Positions 1-10,926 of a stretch of 64,000 bases of DNA are shown here, piece after piece. The stretch covers positions 1,550,001 through 1,614,000 of the forward strand of contig CP126168.1 in NCBI GenBank assembly GCA_032881465.1, written 5' to 3'. Within the stretch, counting starts at the first letter, position 1; each line of letters opens with the position of its first letter. The position numbers and the translations under genes were made by a program. The DNA is from Parvibaculaceae bacterium PLY_AMNH_Bact1 (GTDB lineage: Bacteria > Pseudomonadota > Alphaproteobacteria > Parvibaculales > Parvibaculaceae). A model generated the notes under the pieces. The model did no database searches. It saw only the letters and a list, made by a program, of their open reading frames with translations, and had not been told where the DNA came from.

Positions 1-1710
<1,710 letters not shown>

Positions 1711-1758
1711 GTGAGGAAGGTTGGATCGGCTGACCCTGCCTGATCCACGCCACCTATT

Positions 1759-1790
1759 AAAGGCCGCGGCATTTGCTGCGGCCTTTTTCT
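1759..1790 (+). terminator. Rho-independent terminator after katG
   Basis: A 9-bp perfect stem (AAAGGCCGC / GCGGCCTTT, arms 1759-1767 and 1778-1786) with a 10-nt loop runs into a T-rich tail. It separates katG from the sulfotransferase gene downstream. Confidence 0.85.
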
Positions 1791-1837
1791 TTGTTTGATG
1801 GTTGCCAAGGATAAAGCGGCGCTTCTAGGCTGAGCCT

Positions 1838-2587
1838 ATGTCCCAGTACCAGTCCATCATCCTGTGTGCCAATCCTCGAAGCGGCAGCACCATGCTCTGC
1901 GATCTGATGGCGTTTACCGGAGCGCTTGGGCGCCCTGCCTCTTTCTATCGTCCAGAGTCGATCCCTGAATGGGCTAAGCAATTGGGTGTTAATCATGAGC
2001 CTGGGTCAGAAGAATTTGAACGCGACTATCTGGCGGCGGTCCGACGCGAGGGAACAGACGCCTCCGGAATTTTTGGGCTTCGTCTCATGTGGGACGCGTT
2101 GGAAGGCCTCGTTGATCGCCTCTCGCCGCTCTTCCCAGGTCAACAAAGTGATGCCGCCTTATTCGAACGAGCCTTGGGTCGTCCCCTATACGTACATCTC
2201 GTCCGCGAAGACAAGGTGGCGCAGGCAGTCTCGCTTGTTCGAGCGAAACAAAGCGGACAGTGGCATCTGGCATCCGACGGATCGGTCCGCCAGGGGTCCA
2301 GGGACCCCGCGCCTATCACCTATGATGCACGCGTTATTGAGAAAGAAATTGGATCCCTTACGCACGATGACGCCGAATGGAAAGCTTGGTTTGCGCAAGA
2401 AGCAGTAACGCCCTTGCCGGTTGCGTATGAGTCTCTAGTGACAGATCCACAGGCCGTCATTGGCGGACTTCTAAATGCCGCTGGTCACGATCCCGCTATC
2501 GCACATGATGTCGTACCAAGGACAGCTAGAATGGCGGACGAGGAAAGCCTAAAATGGATTAAGCGATATAGACGGGAGACCGGCTAG
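1838..2587 (+). CDS. Stf0-type sulfotransferase
   Basis: Predicted PAPS-dependent sulfotransferase, 249 aa. The N-terminus has the 5'-phosphosulfate loop CANPRSGSTMLCDLM (residues about 10-24), followed by a G-x-x-GRP segment as in Stf0, the mycobacterial trehalose sulfotransferase. A VHLVREDKVAQAVSL motif near residue 120 matches the 3'-phosphate-binding region of the family. The acceptor cannot be read from sequence; a glycolipid or other sugar is likely by family. Its stop codon overlaps that of the convergent helicase gene by 4 bases. An APS kinase that could supply PAPS lies at 59782-61443. Confidence 0.85.
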   Translation: MSQYQSIILCANPRSGSTMLCDLMAFTGALGRPASFYRPESIPEWAKQLGVNHEPGSEEFERDYLAAVRREGTDASGIFGLRLMWDALEGLVDRLSPLFPGQQSDAALFERALGRPLYVHLVREDKVAQAVSLVRAKQSGQWHLASDGSVRQGSRDPAPITYDARVIEKEIGSLTHDDAEWKAWFAQEAVTPLPVAYESLVTDPQAVIGGLLNAAGHDPAIAHDVVPRTARMADEESLKWIKRYRRETG

Positions 2588-4446
2588 GACGGTTTCCTCT
2601 TCGGCTTCCGGATGAGTGCGTCCATGCCGCCAGAACCGGTGTCGGACTTACGGGCTTTTTTCTTGTTGCCGGATTGCTCTTTTGCCCGCTGTTTTTTGGC
2701 AGCGTTCTTCTGCGCGCGCGTCCATTTTTCTTTCTTACGTGGTTTGGACTTGCTCCGCTCCCCATCCTTTTTCTTTGCCGGTGGTTTTGGGCGCTCCATG
2801 GAAGTGACTTCGGGAACCCACTCAGTCGTTGCCCCTTCTTCCTGCGTGATACGGATCGACTTTTCGCCACCGCCTGATGCCTTCACAGCATCGATGAAAC
2901 GGCCAGCGTCTTTCGCTTTGATCTCAAATCGGGTTTCTGTTTCGCCGATCTTGATGGCACCGACTTCCCGTTTGGTGACATGGCCCAAGCGGCAGATGAT
3001 GGGCAAAAGCCAACTGGGCTCCGCACGCTCCTTACGGCCGGCGGTCATTTTGAACCAGACAGAGTCTCCAAACGGTTCACGCTCGCGCTGCTGTTGCTGC
3101 TTTTCGCGTTTTGCGCGGGTTTCTTTGTGAACGGGCGCATCGAGAAGCTCTTCTGCTGATGGGGTGTCGGTTTGTCGCTGTTGCAGAAAGGCAGCAGCCA
3201 CTTGTTCTGCGCCATGGCGCTCCAGGAGCTCCTGGGCGAGTTTGAGCGCTTTCTCGTCATAGGTTTGCGTGAGCAATGGATCAGAGAGAAGACGCTCAGT
3301 ATCTTTTGCCTGGATTTCCTGCAGGCTCGGCGCCGACGCCCACTCTACTTCAAGCCTTGCACCCTGCACCAAACGCTGTGCACGTTTGCGCATCGTGTGG
3401 GGAACAATAAGGGCGCAAATGCCTTTCCTGCCTGCGCGACCTGTCCGGCCGCTGCGGTGCTTCAACACATCGCTATTGGTTGGCAGGTCCGCATGGATGA
3501 CAAGTTCCAAGCCAGGGAGGTCGATACCGCGCGCAGCCACATCTGTCGCGATACAGACCCGCGCCCGACCGTCGCGCATGGCCTGTAGCGCATGGGTGCG
3601 TTCGTTCTGGCTCAGTTCGCCAGACAAAGAGACAACGGAGAAACCCCGGTTGCCGAAACGGCTCGATAGGCGATTCACGTCCTGGCGCGTCTTGCAAAAG
3701 ACGATGGCACTTTCCGCATCATAGTAGCGCAGCACATTGATGATCGCGTTTTCCTTGTCACTGGGTGCAACCGACAAAGCCCGGTATTCAATATCGCTAT
3801 GTTGCGCTCGCTCGCTGACAGTCGAAATCCGCTGGGCGTCTTTCTGATAGCGCTTTGCCATATTGCTGATCGTGCGCGGGACGGTCGCGGAGAACATCAG
3901 GGTCCGGCGTTCTTTGGGCGCTGTATCGAGAATGAACTCAAGATCTTCGCGGAACCCGAAATCGAGCATCTCGTCTGCTTCGTCGAGCACCACAGCGCGC
4001 AGGCCGGACATGTCGAGCCCACCGCGTTCAATATGATCGCGCAGACGTCCCGGTGTCCCGACCACAATATGCGCCCCACGGGCCAACGCCCGGCGCTCTG
4101 CACGAGGGTCCATACCGCCCACACATGACGCAATCTTTCCCTTTGCTTCGCCAAAGAGCCAGGTCAGCTCCCTCTGCACCTGGATGGCGAGTTCACGAGT
4201 TGGCGCGACGACCAACGCCTGAGGCAGCACCGCCGGCCCAAAGGTTTCTTGGTTCCCGAGAATGGTTGGCGTAATTGCGAGCCCGAATGCAACAGTCTTG
4301 CCTGATCCGGTCTGGGCCGAGACCAGAAGGTCTCTACCTTCTGTTTCAGGCGCGATGACCGCTTCCTGGACCTCTGTCAAAGAGGCATAGCCCTTTTTCT
4401 CAAGCGCACGCGCGAGGACGGGGTTGATGTTATGGGGGTCTGACAT
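2584..4446 (-). CDS. DEAD-box ATP-dependent RNA helicase with DbpA-like RNA-binding domain
   Basis: RNA helicase of the DeaD/CsdA group, 620 aa, expected to remodel rRNA or mRNA structure. Motif I AQTGSGKT (44-51), DEAD (155-158), SAT (near 188) and the HRSGRTGRAGR motif VI near 330 are intact. Residues about 460-545 look like a DbpA-type RNA-binding domain, and the last 75 residues are a Lys/Arg-rich disordered tail. The 190-base region upstream could be a long 5' leader, as is common for cold-shock helicases, but I see no defined element in it. Confidence 0.93.
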   Translation of the reverse strand: MSDPHNINPVLARALEKKGYASLTEVQEAVIAPETEGRDLLVSAQTGSGKTVAFGLAITPTILGNQETFGPAVLPQALVVAPTRELAIQVQRELTWLFGEAKGKIASCVGGMDPRAERRALARGAHIVVGTPGRLRDHIERGGLDMSGLRAVVLDEADEMLDFGFREDLEFILDTAPKERRTLMFSATVPRTISNMAKRYQKDAQRISTVSERAQHSDIEYRALSVAPSDKENAIINVLRYYDAESAIVFCKTRQDVNRLSSRFGNRGFSVVSLSGELSQNERTHALQAMRDGRARVCIATDVAARGIDLPGLELVIHADLPTNSDVLKHRSGRTGRAGRKGICALIVPHTMRKRAQRLVQGARLEVEWASAPSLQEIQAKDTERLLSDPLLTQTYDEKALKLAQELLERHGAEQVAAAFLQQRQTDTPSAEELLDAPVHKETRAKREKQQQQREREPFGDSVWFKMTAGRKERAEPSWLLPIICRLGHVTKREVGAIKIGETETRFEIKAKDAGRFIDAVKASGGGEKSIRITQEEGATTEWVPEVTSMERPKPPAKKKDGERSKSKPRKKEKWTRAQKNAAKKQRAKEQSGNKKKARKSDTGSGGMDALIRKPKRKPS

Positions 4447-4638
4447 AGCTTCTAATGTTCCGGCTCTGAGCGCTGGCTAGGGAGCTGCCGCGCTGGCAAA
4501 CCCGGGTCTTATATGGTTTTGAAGAAAACCGCTAATCGTAGTTTGGGGTCCCTGTTGAATATGGTTACCCCATGATAGGTTTCTTAAGGCTTCGGCCGCT
4601 TTTTGGCGGCGAGAAAGGTACAATAGAAGAAAGACAAA

Positions 4639-5817
4639 GTGATGGCAGGGACGAGAGAGTTCGACATTGTCGTATATGGCGCCACCGGGTTTACCGGCCG
4701 CCTGGTAGCGGAATATCTGAGCAAACAATATGCAGACGGCACGGTTAAGTGGGCCATGGCCGGTCGGAGTGCCGAAAAGCTCGCCTCCGTCCGTGATTTG
4801 ATCGGCGCACCAGCTGACACGCCGCTGATCGCCGCCGACGCAGCCGATCCAGCAGCGCTGAAGAAAATGGTCGAGAGCACCAAGGTTGTGATTACCACAG
4901 TGGGTCCATATCTGCTTTATGGTGAGCCTCTGGTAGCTGCTTGTGCTGCAGCTGGGACCGATTATGTCGATCTCTGCGGTGAAGTTCCCTTCATGCGGAA
5001 AATGATCGATGCCCATGGCGAAGCCGCCAAAAAATCCGGCGCACGGATCGTCTTCTCCTGTGGTTTTGACTCAATCCCGTTCGATATGGGCGTCTATTTC
5101 CTGCAGGAACAGGCCAAGGCCAAGTTCGGTAAGCCTGCTCCACGGGTCAAGGGCCGCGTTCGCGCGATGAACGGTACGCTCTCCGGCGGCACGGCCGCCA
5201 GTGGCCGGGCGACGTTTGAACTCGCCCAGAAAGACCCGGCGATGATGGCGCATCTCTTTAATCCCTACTCGCTGGCTCCTGGCTATGAAGGCATTGAGCA
5301 ACCAGATGGTATGAAGCCTTACGAAGATCCCGCTGTGGGCATGTGGGTGGCACCCTTCTTTATGGCGGTCATCAACACGAAGAACATTCACCGGTCCAAT
5401 TTCCTGCTTGGAAATGCTTATGGCACCGATTTCCAGTATGACGAGATGATGCTGGCTGGCCCTGGCGAGACAGGCAAGAAAACGGCTGATGCGATTGCCG
5501 CGACCGACATTACCGGTGGTGACGACGCGCCGAAGCCAGGCGAAGGCCCGTCCAAGGAAGAGCGTGAAGCAGGCAATTATGACGTGCTCTTCGTGGGCGA
5601 AATGCCCGATGGCGCCTCAATTAAGGTTGGCGTGACCGGAGACAAAGACCCAGGTTACGGCTCGACGTCCAAGATGATTTCGGAAAGCGCGATCTGTCTG
5701 ATCCAGAACGTTGCCGATCTGCCAGGTGGAATTTACACCCCGGCTCCTGCCTTTGGTATGGAGATTATTGATCGCCTGCGCGCCAATGCAGGTCTGACCT
5801 TTGAGGTTGAGGCGTAA
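4639..5817 (+). CDS. Saccharopine dehydrogenase-like (trans-acting enoyl reductase family) protein
   Basis: NAD(P)-dependent reductase family protein, 392 aa. A Rossmann fold opens with DIVVYGATGFTGRLVAEYL, and AGRSAEKL follows at the second strand, as in the saccharopine-dehydrogenase-like proteins that include mycobacterial trans-acting enoyl reductases. GFDSIPFDMG near residue 145 and the LSGGTAASG segment are family hallmarks. Substrate unknown; a lipid-linked role is plausible. It starts GTG-ATG (4639/4642) just after a purine-rich AGAAGAAAG, so either codon could be the start. A bidirectional terminator follows. Confidence 0.8.
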   Translation: MMAGTREFDIVVYGATGFTGRLVAEYLSKQYADGTVKWAMAGRSAEKLASVRDLIGAPADTPLIAADAADPAALKKMVESTKVVITTVGPYLLYGEPLVAACAAAGTDYVDLCGEVPFMRKMIDAHGEAAKKSGARIVFSCGFDSIPFDMGVYFLQEQAKAKFGKPAPRVKGRVRAMNGTLSGGTAASGRATFELAQKDPAMMAHLFNPYSLAPGYEGIEQPDGMKPYEDPAVGMWVAPFFMAVINTKNIHRSNFLLGNAYGTDFQYDEMMLAGPGETGKKTADAIAATDITGGDDAPKPGEGPSKEEREAGNYDVLFVGEMPDGASIKVGVTGDKDPGYGSTSKMISESAICLIQNVADLPGGIYTPAPAFGMEIIDRLRANAGLTFEVEA

Positions 5818-5842
5818 CCCACGCTTCATTCACTCAACAAAG

Positions 5843-5874
5843 AAGGCGGCATTCATAGGAGTGCCGCCTTTTTG
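5843..5874. terminator. Bidirectional rho-independent terminator
   Basis: Arms AAGGCGGCA (5843-5851) and TGCCGCCTT (5862-5870) form a 9-bp perfect stem with a T-run on the + strand and a T-rich tail on the - strand. It sits between the convergent reductase and aldolase genes and can end both transcripts. Confidence 0.8.
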
Positions 5875-5894
5875 CTTACTGAAGTCGTGTTCAG

Positions 5895-6668
5895 TTAGTC
5901 TCGATAGGACGGATCAATCCGATCGAGCTTCCGAAGCATGGCGGGCCAAGCCAGATGGTTTGTCACTTTCTGCGCAAGCTCCGGATCGGTTCCTTGGGTC
6001 GCCGTTCGCTCCGGGATGCCCTGCATAGGGTTGTGGAGTTGCTTGGCAGACGAGAGCGTTGCCACCTGCATTTCGCAGGCGCGCTCCAGATAGTACATCC
6101 GCATAAACGCTTCAGCGACGGTCTCGCCCACCGTCAGCGTACCGTGGTTCCACAAGAGCATCATGTTCTTATCCCCAAGGTCTTCCTGAAGCCGTGGGCG
6201 CTCATCATGATCAACCGCAACACCCTCATATTCGTGATAGGCGAGCTCTTCGCGGATCAGCATCGCCGTCTGATTGAGCGGCAAAAGCCCTTCTTCTGCC
6301 GTTGATACAGCGGTGCCGGGAATTGTGTGCAGATGAATGACGCAGTTGGCGTCATGACGGATTTCATGGACGGCGCTGTGAATGGTAAAGCCAGCCGGGT
6401 TCACGAAATGCGGTGAGTCATCCAGTTTGTTGCCCTCAAGGTCAATTTTAACGAGGCTGCTCGCGGTCATCTCATCAAAGAAGAATCCGTAAGGATTGAT
6501 GAGGAAGGTCCCGTCAGAAAGCTTGGAGGAAATATGGGTGAAGATCATATCGTCCCAGCCATAATGTGCGACAAGGCGATAGCAGGCCGCGAGATTGACC
6601 CTGGCTTCCCATTCTTCTGGGGAGACGTTTTCGCGAACACTGGCTGGGGCGGTTTCTTGGACTGACAT
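5895..6668 (-). CDS. Class II aldolase/adducin family protein
   Basis: Metal-dependent aldolase-fold protein, 257 aa, of the family that includes fuculose-phosphate aldolase and adducin head domains. The zinc-ligand pair is visible in CVIHLHTIPG and a further His in WNHGTLTVG; INPYGFFFDEM is the usual phosphate/substrate loop. The exact substrate is not readable. Start chosen because GGAGG precedes it at good spacing. It diverges from the Crp/Fnr gene, and a CRP-like palindrome lies in the shared promoter region. Confidence 0.85.
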   Translation of the reverse strand: MSVQETAPASVRENVSPEEWEARVNLAACYRLVAHYGWDDMIFTHISSKLSDGTFLINPYGFFFDEMTASSLVKIDLEGNKLDDSPHFVNPAGFTIHSAVHEIRHDANCVIHLHTIPGTAVSTAEEGLLPLNQTAMLIREELAYHEYEGVAVDHDERPRLQEDLGDKNMMLLWNHGTLTVGETVAEAFMRMYYLERACEMQVATLSSAKQLHNPMQGIPERTATQGTDPELAQKVTNHLAWPAMLRKLDRIDPSYRD

Positions 6669-6739
6669 GGTTTTCCTCCATCTGCGTGCGGCCTCCGTCA
6701 GGCCGTGGCAGTTTCTTAGAGAGAAACTGGAAATGAGAC

Positions 6740-6755
6740 TGCGATCTGGGTCACA
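6740..6755. promoter_or_regulatory. CRP-like palindrome in divergent promoter
   Basis: TGCGA-TCTGGG-TCACA differs from the CRP-type consensus TGTGA-N6-TCACA at one base. It lies between the divergent aldolase and Crp/Fnr genes, 34-49 bases upstream of the regulator's ATG. The regulator's recognition helix reads REAVGR, which resembles the CRP helix RETVGR, so autoregulation is a reasonable inference. Confidence 0.45.
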
Positions 6756-6788
6756 TTTGCACTGACGATGTGGAAAACGGGGAGATCT

Positions 6789-7526
6789 ATGGGAAAACCA
6801 GGCCAGAATATTAGCGCTGATGACCTGGTCATGATGAGTCCCCTCTTTTCGGTCTTGGCAGATGAGGCAAGGTCAGCCGTCGTGAAACGTGCGAAGCCTT
6901 TATCCCTTGAGGCTGGCGACCCCCTTTATGCACGCGGGGATCCCTCAGACCGCTACTTTGGCATCCTCAAAGGTCGGTTGCGCCTGTCAGTTGATTCAGC
7001 AGACGGAAAGACGGTCGCCCTTAACCAGGCTGATACGGGGGAGTGGTTCGGCGAGTTGGGATTGTTTGAGGGGGGCACCCGTCTGGTGGACGCGACAGCT
7101 GTCGAACCGACCGACCTTCTCTGTCTCAGCCGGACCGATGTGCTGGGATTTGCGATGAGTGAGCCCGCCATGTTTATGCCAATTGTTGAGCTTTTGGGCG
7201 CTCGAATCCAACTTGTGGGTGAGTTGCTTCAGGAAACGGTTTTTCATGATGTGACCTTTCGCCTTGCAAAGCGTTTGCTAGTTCTTGCGGACAAACACGG
7301 GCTCCCAGCCGATCAAGGCGTACTCATTGAGTTGCACCTTCCCCAAGAGGAGCTGGGTCAGATGGTCGGAGCAACGCGAGAGGCTGTTGGCCGCCAGCTC
7401 AGCATCTGGAAGAAGAAGGGCTGGATCGATGTCTCGTATGGAAAAATCACGATCCTGAACCGTGCACCGCTGATGCAGATAATTGTCTCAGCCCAAGGAG
7501 GCGCTGATGACGTCAGCGATTTTTGA
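6789..7526 (+). CDS. Crp/Fnr family transcriptional regulator
   Basis: DNA-binding regulator, 245 aa from the chosen start. A cyclic-nucleotide-binding-type beta roll covers residues about 15-130 (GELGLFEGGTRLVDATA is the phosphate-cassette region), followed by a long dimer helix and a winged HTH (QEELGQMVGATREAVGRQLSIWKKKGW). There is no N-terminal Cys cluster, so it is not an oxygen-sensing FNR. The recognition helix R-E-x-V-G-R is CRP-like rather than the E-x-x-S-R of FNR. ATG 6789 is preferred over ATG 6768 because GGGGAG stands just before it. The effector is unknown. Confidence 0.88.
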   Translation: MGKPGQNISADDLVMMSPLFSVLADEARSAVVKRAKPLSLEAGDPLYARGDPSDRYFGILKGRLRLSVDSADGKTVALNQADTGEWFGELGLFEGGTRLVDATAVEPTDLLCLSRTDVLGFAMSEPAMFMPIVELLGARIQLVGELLQETVFHDVTFRLAKRLLVLADKHGLPADQGVLIELHLPQEELGQMVGATREAVGRQLSIWKKKGWIDVSYGKITILNRAPLMQIIVSAQGGADDVSDF

Positions 7527-7624
7527 TCCCCCTGCCCTCCTTCTGGTAGCTTAGCCCATCGATATTCATAATAACCACCAGCGGGCGACCATCGCCTGAC
7601 TGGGGAGTAAACGGGGCAAATTTT

Positions 7625-8869
7625 ATGGGGTTTCAGAAACTGTTGATCGCCAATCGGGGCGAGATATCGGTGCGCATTGCGCGAGCGGCAGCGGAGATGG
7701 ACATACGCTCAGTCGCCGTCTTTTCAGAAGACGATGGGGCCTCCCTCCATGTGCAGGTGGCGGATGAAGCTGTCGCTCTAAGGGGAGGTGGCGTCCCAGC
7801 CTATCTGGATGCCAAACAGCTCATTGAAGTGGCTGGTGTGTCAGGTTGTGATGCGATCCATCCTGGCTATGGGTTCCTGAGCGAGAATGTCGACTTTGCC
7901 CGCGCCTGCAAGAAAGCGGGTCTGACGTTTATTGGCCCAAACCCGGATGCTCTTGCTCTGTTTGGTGACAAGGCCCGTGCACGAGCATTGGCTGAACAGG
8001 TTGGCGTCCCACTCTTGCCTGGCACAAATGGCGCGACAAGCCTTGAAGAGGCTAAATCCTTCTTCAAGAGCCTAGGCTCAAACGCGTCTATGATGATCAA
8101 GGCTGTCTCTGGCGGCGGCGGTCGCGGCATGCGTCCGGTCCACCGGGCTGACGAGATTGACGAGGCATATGCACGGTGTCAGTCCGAAGCCAAATCCGCC
8201 TTTGGGGATGAGGCAGTGTATGTCGAACGTCTCATCACGCGTGCGCGTCACATTGAAATTCAGATCGTGGGCGACGGAAAGGACGTGATCCATCTCGGTG
8301 AACGTGAATGCTCCCTTCAGCGTCGCCGACAGAAACTGGTGGAGATTGCTCCGAGCCCGACTTTAAGCGATGCGTTACGAACAAAGCTTGCGGACGCCGC
8401 TGTCAAACTCGCCAAGGAAGCGTCTTATGACAATATTGGCACGTTCGAGTTTCTGGTGGACGAAACGGATCAGAGCTTTGCCTTTATGGAAACAAATGCC
8501 CGGCTGCAGGTGGAACATACGGTCACCGAAGAAGTAACCGGAATCGATCTTGTCAAAACTCAACTACGGATCGCTGCGGGCAAGACTTTAAGTGCAATCG
8601 GACTTGGAGAGACACCGAGCCCACGTGGATATGCAATTCAATTGCGGGTCAACATGGAAAGCATGAATGCCGACGGTGAGGCCCTGCCGTCTGGCGGAAC
8701 CTTGACGACCTATCAGGCGCCGAGTGGTCCTGGCATTCGCGTCGATGGATTTGGCTATACAGGATATACAAGCAGCCCTCATTACGACTCTTTACTCGCA
8801 AAGCTCATCGCCTATTCACCAAGCGCTGATTACCAGGACGCTGAAGCGGGCCCAGCGGGCATTAGATGA
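7625..8869 (+). CDS. Acyl-CoA carboxylase, biotin carboxylase part (frameshifted gene, 5' fragment)
   Basis: Biotin carboxylase half of a single-chain acyl-CoA carboxylase. FQKLLIANRGEISVRI opens the fold, KAVSGGGGRGMR is the ATP-grasp glycine loop, and METNARLQVEHTVTEEVTG is the active-site signature. Coding sense holds to about 8839 (SPSADYQDA) and then breaks; the last residues before TGA 8867-8869 are unrelated to the family. The missing end continues in another frame from 8841. Reading the two together gives about 1093 aa, the size of single-chain long-chain acyl-CoA carboxylases such as the one described from Rhodopseudomonas palustris. Confidence 0.85.
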   Translation: MGFQKLLIANRGEISVRIARAAAEMDIRSVAVFSEDDGASLHVQVADEAVALRGGGVPAYLDAKQLIEVAGVSGCDAIHPGYGFLSENVDFARACKKAGLTFIGPNPDALALFGDKARARALAEQVGVPLLPGTNGATSLEEAKSFFKSLGSNASMMIKAVSGGGGRGMRPVHRADEIDEAYARCQSEAKSAFGDEAVYVERLITRARHIEIQIVGDGKDVIHLGERECSLQRRRQKLVEIAPSPTLSDALRTKLADAAVKLAKEASYDNIGTFEFLVDETDQSFAFMETNARLQVEHTVTEEVTGIDLVKTQLRIAAGKTLSAIGLGETPSPRGYAIQLRVNMESMNADGEALPSGGTLTTYQAPSGPGIRVDGFGYTGYTSSPHYDSLLAKLIAYSPSADYQDAEAGPAGIR

Positions 8870-10904
8870 ATTCTCAATCGAGGGCGTGAAGACCAATATT
8901 CCCCTTCATCAGAACCTCCTTTGCTTGCCTGCCTTTGCGACAAACGACGTCTACACAACCTTCATCGCGGATCATGCTGCAGAACTGGTGAAGGAAGCAG
9001 CGCGCCCGGCACGTTTTTCGACGAGTAAGGCAACAAAAGCATCCGCGAATTCCACCGTGCAAGCGACAGGACCAGACGGCACCCGTCCCCTGACCGCACA
9101 TCTTCAAGGTCGTGTCGTCAGCATTGACGTCGCACAAGGAGACAGTGTCGCACCTGGCCAGCAGATTGCCGTGTTGGAATCGATGAAAATGGAGCACATC
9201 GTCTCTGCCGATACGGGCGGCATTGTTCGTGAGATGGCAGCCAAGCCCGATGATACGGTGTTTGAGGGGGCGCCACTCCTCTTCATCGAAGAGCGAGATG
9301 TGGGCATGTCTGAAAGCGCCGCAGCCGCTGCAGTCGATCTGGACTATATCCGCCCCGACCTGGAGGAAGTGATTGAACGTCACGCTATCGGGTTGGATGA
9401 ACGTCGCCCCGATGCTGTCGCACGCCGTCGTGGACGTAATCAACGGACCGCGCGGGAAAACATCGACGATCTGTGTGATCCAGATAGCTTCATTGAGTAT
9501 GGCGCTCTGGTTTTGGCGGCGCAGCGCCGCCGTCGGTCTATGGAAGACCTGATCAAGATGAGTCCTGCTGATGGCATGATCACCGGCGTGGGCTCAATCA
9601 ACGGTGACGCCTTTGATGAAGAAGCATCGCGGGCCATGGTGCTCGCATACGACTTCACTGTGTTTGCCGGAACCCAAGGTCACATGAACCACAAGAAGAC
9701 CGATCGCATGTTGGGCCTTGCCCATCAATGGAACCTGCCGCTTATTCTTTTTGGGGAAGGCGGCGGCGGGCGCCCAGGTGACACGGACACAGCCGGTGTT
9801 GCGGGGCTTGACGTGCCAACGTTTAAGAGTTTTGCAGCATTGAGCGGCAGTGTACCGGTCATCAGCATTGTCTCCGGTCGGTGCTTCGCGGGTAATGCGG
9901 CCCTCGTCGGCTGTAGTGATGTGATCATCGCCACAGCTGATTCAAATATCGGCATGGGCGGCCCCGCCATGATTGAGGGCGGCGGGCTTGGAGCCTACAA
10001 ACCCGAAGACATCGGTCCGATTGATGTCCACAAGAAGAACGGTGTTGTTGACATTGCTGTCGCCGATGAAGCCGAAGGTGTGGCTGCCGCGAAAAAATAT
10101 CTCTCCTACTTCCAAGGGCCGCTCAAAACTTGGGATGCGGCAGATCAGAGAGAGCTGCGCCATCTGATTCCGGAAAACCGCCTGCGGGCCTATGACGTCC
10201 GGACGGTCATCGATACAGTCGCGGACAAAGACAGCGTTCTTGAACTCCGTAAAGATTTCGGTGTTGGGATTTTAACCTGCTTCATCCGGATCGAAGGTCG
10301 TCCGATGGGCCTGATCGCGAACAATCCTTTCCACCTGGGCGGCGCGATTGATGCAGATGCGGCAGATAAGGCTGCCCGCTTCATGCAATTGTGTGATGCG
10401 TTTGGCCTGCCCATCCTCTCCTTCTGTGACACGCCAGGCTTTATGGTCGGTCCGGAAGTGGAAGAGACGGCGCAAGTGCGTCACGTATCGCGTATGTTTG
10501 TTGTTGCAGCCAATATGTCTGTGCCGGTCTTTACCATTGTCCTACGCAAAGGCTACGGTTTGGGTGCGCAGGCAATGACCGGCGGCACCTTTCATGCGCC
10601 GTTCTTCAATGTTTCATGGCCGACCGGGGAGTTTGGCGGCATGGGTCTTGAAGGAGCGGTACGTCTTGGCTACCGGCGCGAAATGGAAGCAATCGAAGAT
10701 GAGGCTGAACGTCAGGAGTTCTTCGAAAAGATGGTCGCGAAATATTATGCCAATGGCAAAGCAATCAACATGGCATCCTTTTTGGAGATTGATGGGGTCA
10801 TTGATCCGTTGGAAACGCGTCACTGGATCATGCGCGGTTTGAAATCGCTACCACCTAAGTCGCATGATGCGACGCCGAAACGACCATTCATCGATACATG
10901 GTGA
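8841..10904 (+). CDS. Acyl-CoA carboxylase, biotin carrier and carboxyltransferase part (frameshifted gene, 3' fragment)
   Basis: Continuation of the carboxylase in a different frame. [19 protein letters not shown] is the normal end of a biotin carboxylase domain. The biotinyl domain carries ESMKMEH with the modified Lys at 9186-9188, and a full carboxyltransferase follows from about 9330 ([25 protein letters not shown], the GYGLGAQAM oxyanion segment). Family sense starts at 8841 with no start codon or ribosome-binding site of its own, so 8841 marks homology, not initiation. The open frame extends back to 8724 but that stretch reads as nonsense against the family. The fragment needs the frame restored to be made. 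Confidence 0.85.
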   Translation: MKRAQRALDEFSIEGVKTNIPLHQNLLCLPAFATNDVYTTFIADHAAELVKEAARPARFSTSKATKASANSTVQATGPDGTRPLTAHLQGRVVSIDVAQGDSVAPGQQIAVLESMKMEHIVSADTGGIVREMAAKPDDTVFEGAPLLFIEERDVGMSESAAAAAVDLDYIRPDLEEVIERHAIGLDERRPDAVARRRGRNQRTARENIDDLCDPDSFIEYGALVLAAQRRRRSMEDLIKMSPADGMITGVGSINGDAFDEEASRAMVLAYDFTVFAGTQGHMNHKKTDRMLGLAHQWNLPLILFGEGGGGRPGDTDTAGVAGLDVPTFKSFAALSGSVPVISIVSGRCFAGNAALVGCSDVIIATADSNIGMGGPAMIEGGGLGAYKPEDIGPIDVHKKNGVVDIAVADEAEGVAAAKKYLSYFQGPLKTWDAADQRELRHLIPENRLRAYDVRTVIDTVADKDSVLELRKDFGVGILTCFIRIEGRPMGLIANNPFHLGGAIDADAADKAARFMQLCDAFGLPILSFCDTPGFMVGPEVEETAQVRHVSRMFVVAANMSVPVFTIVLRKGYGLGAQAMTGGTFHAPFFNVSWPTGEFGGMGLEGAVRLGYRREMEAIEDEAERQEFFEKMVAKYYANGKAINMASFLEIDGVIDPLETRHWIMRGLKSLPPKSHDATPKRPFIDTW

Positions 10905-10926
10905 ACGGTATTACTGGGAGAAGAAC

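Noticed and set aside
8724-8840. Separate start for the carboxylase 3' half at ATG 8724
   Set aside because: The residues encoded from 8724 to 8840 in that frame do not resemble the family, and there is no ribosome-binding site; they are out-of-frame reading of the biotin carboxylase.
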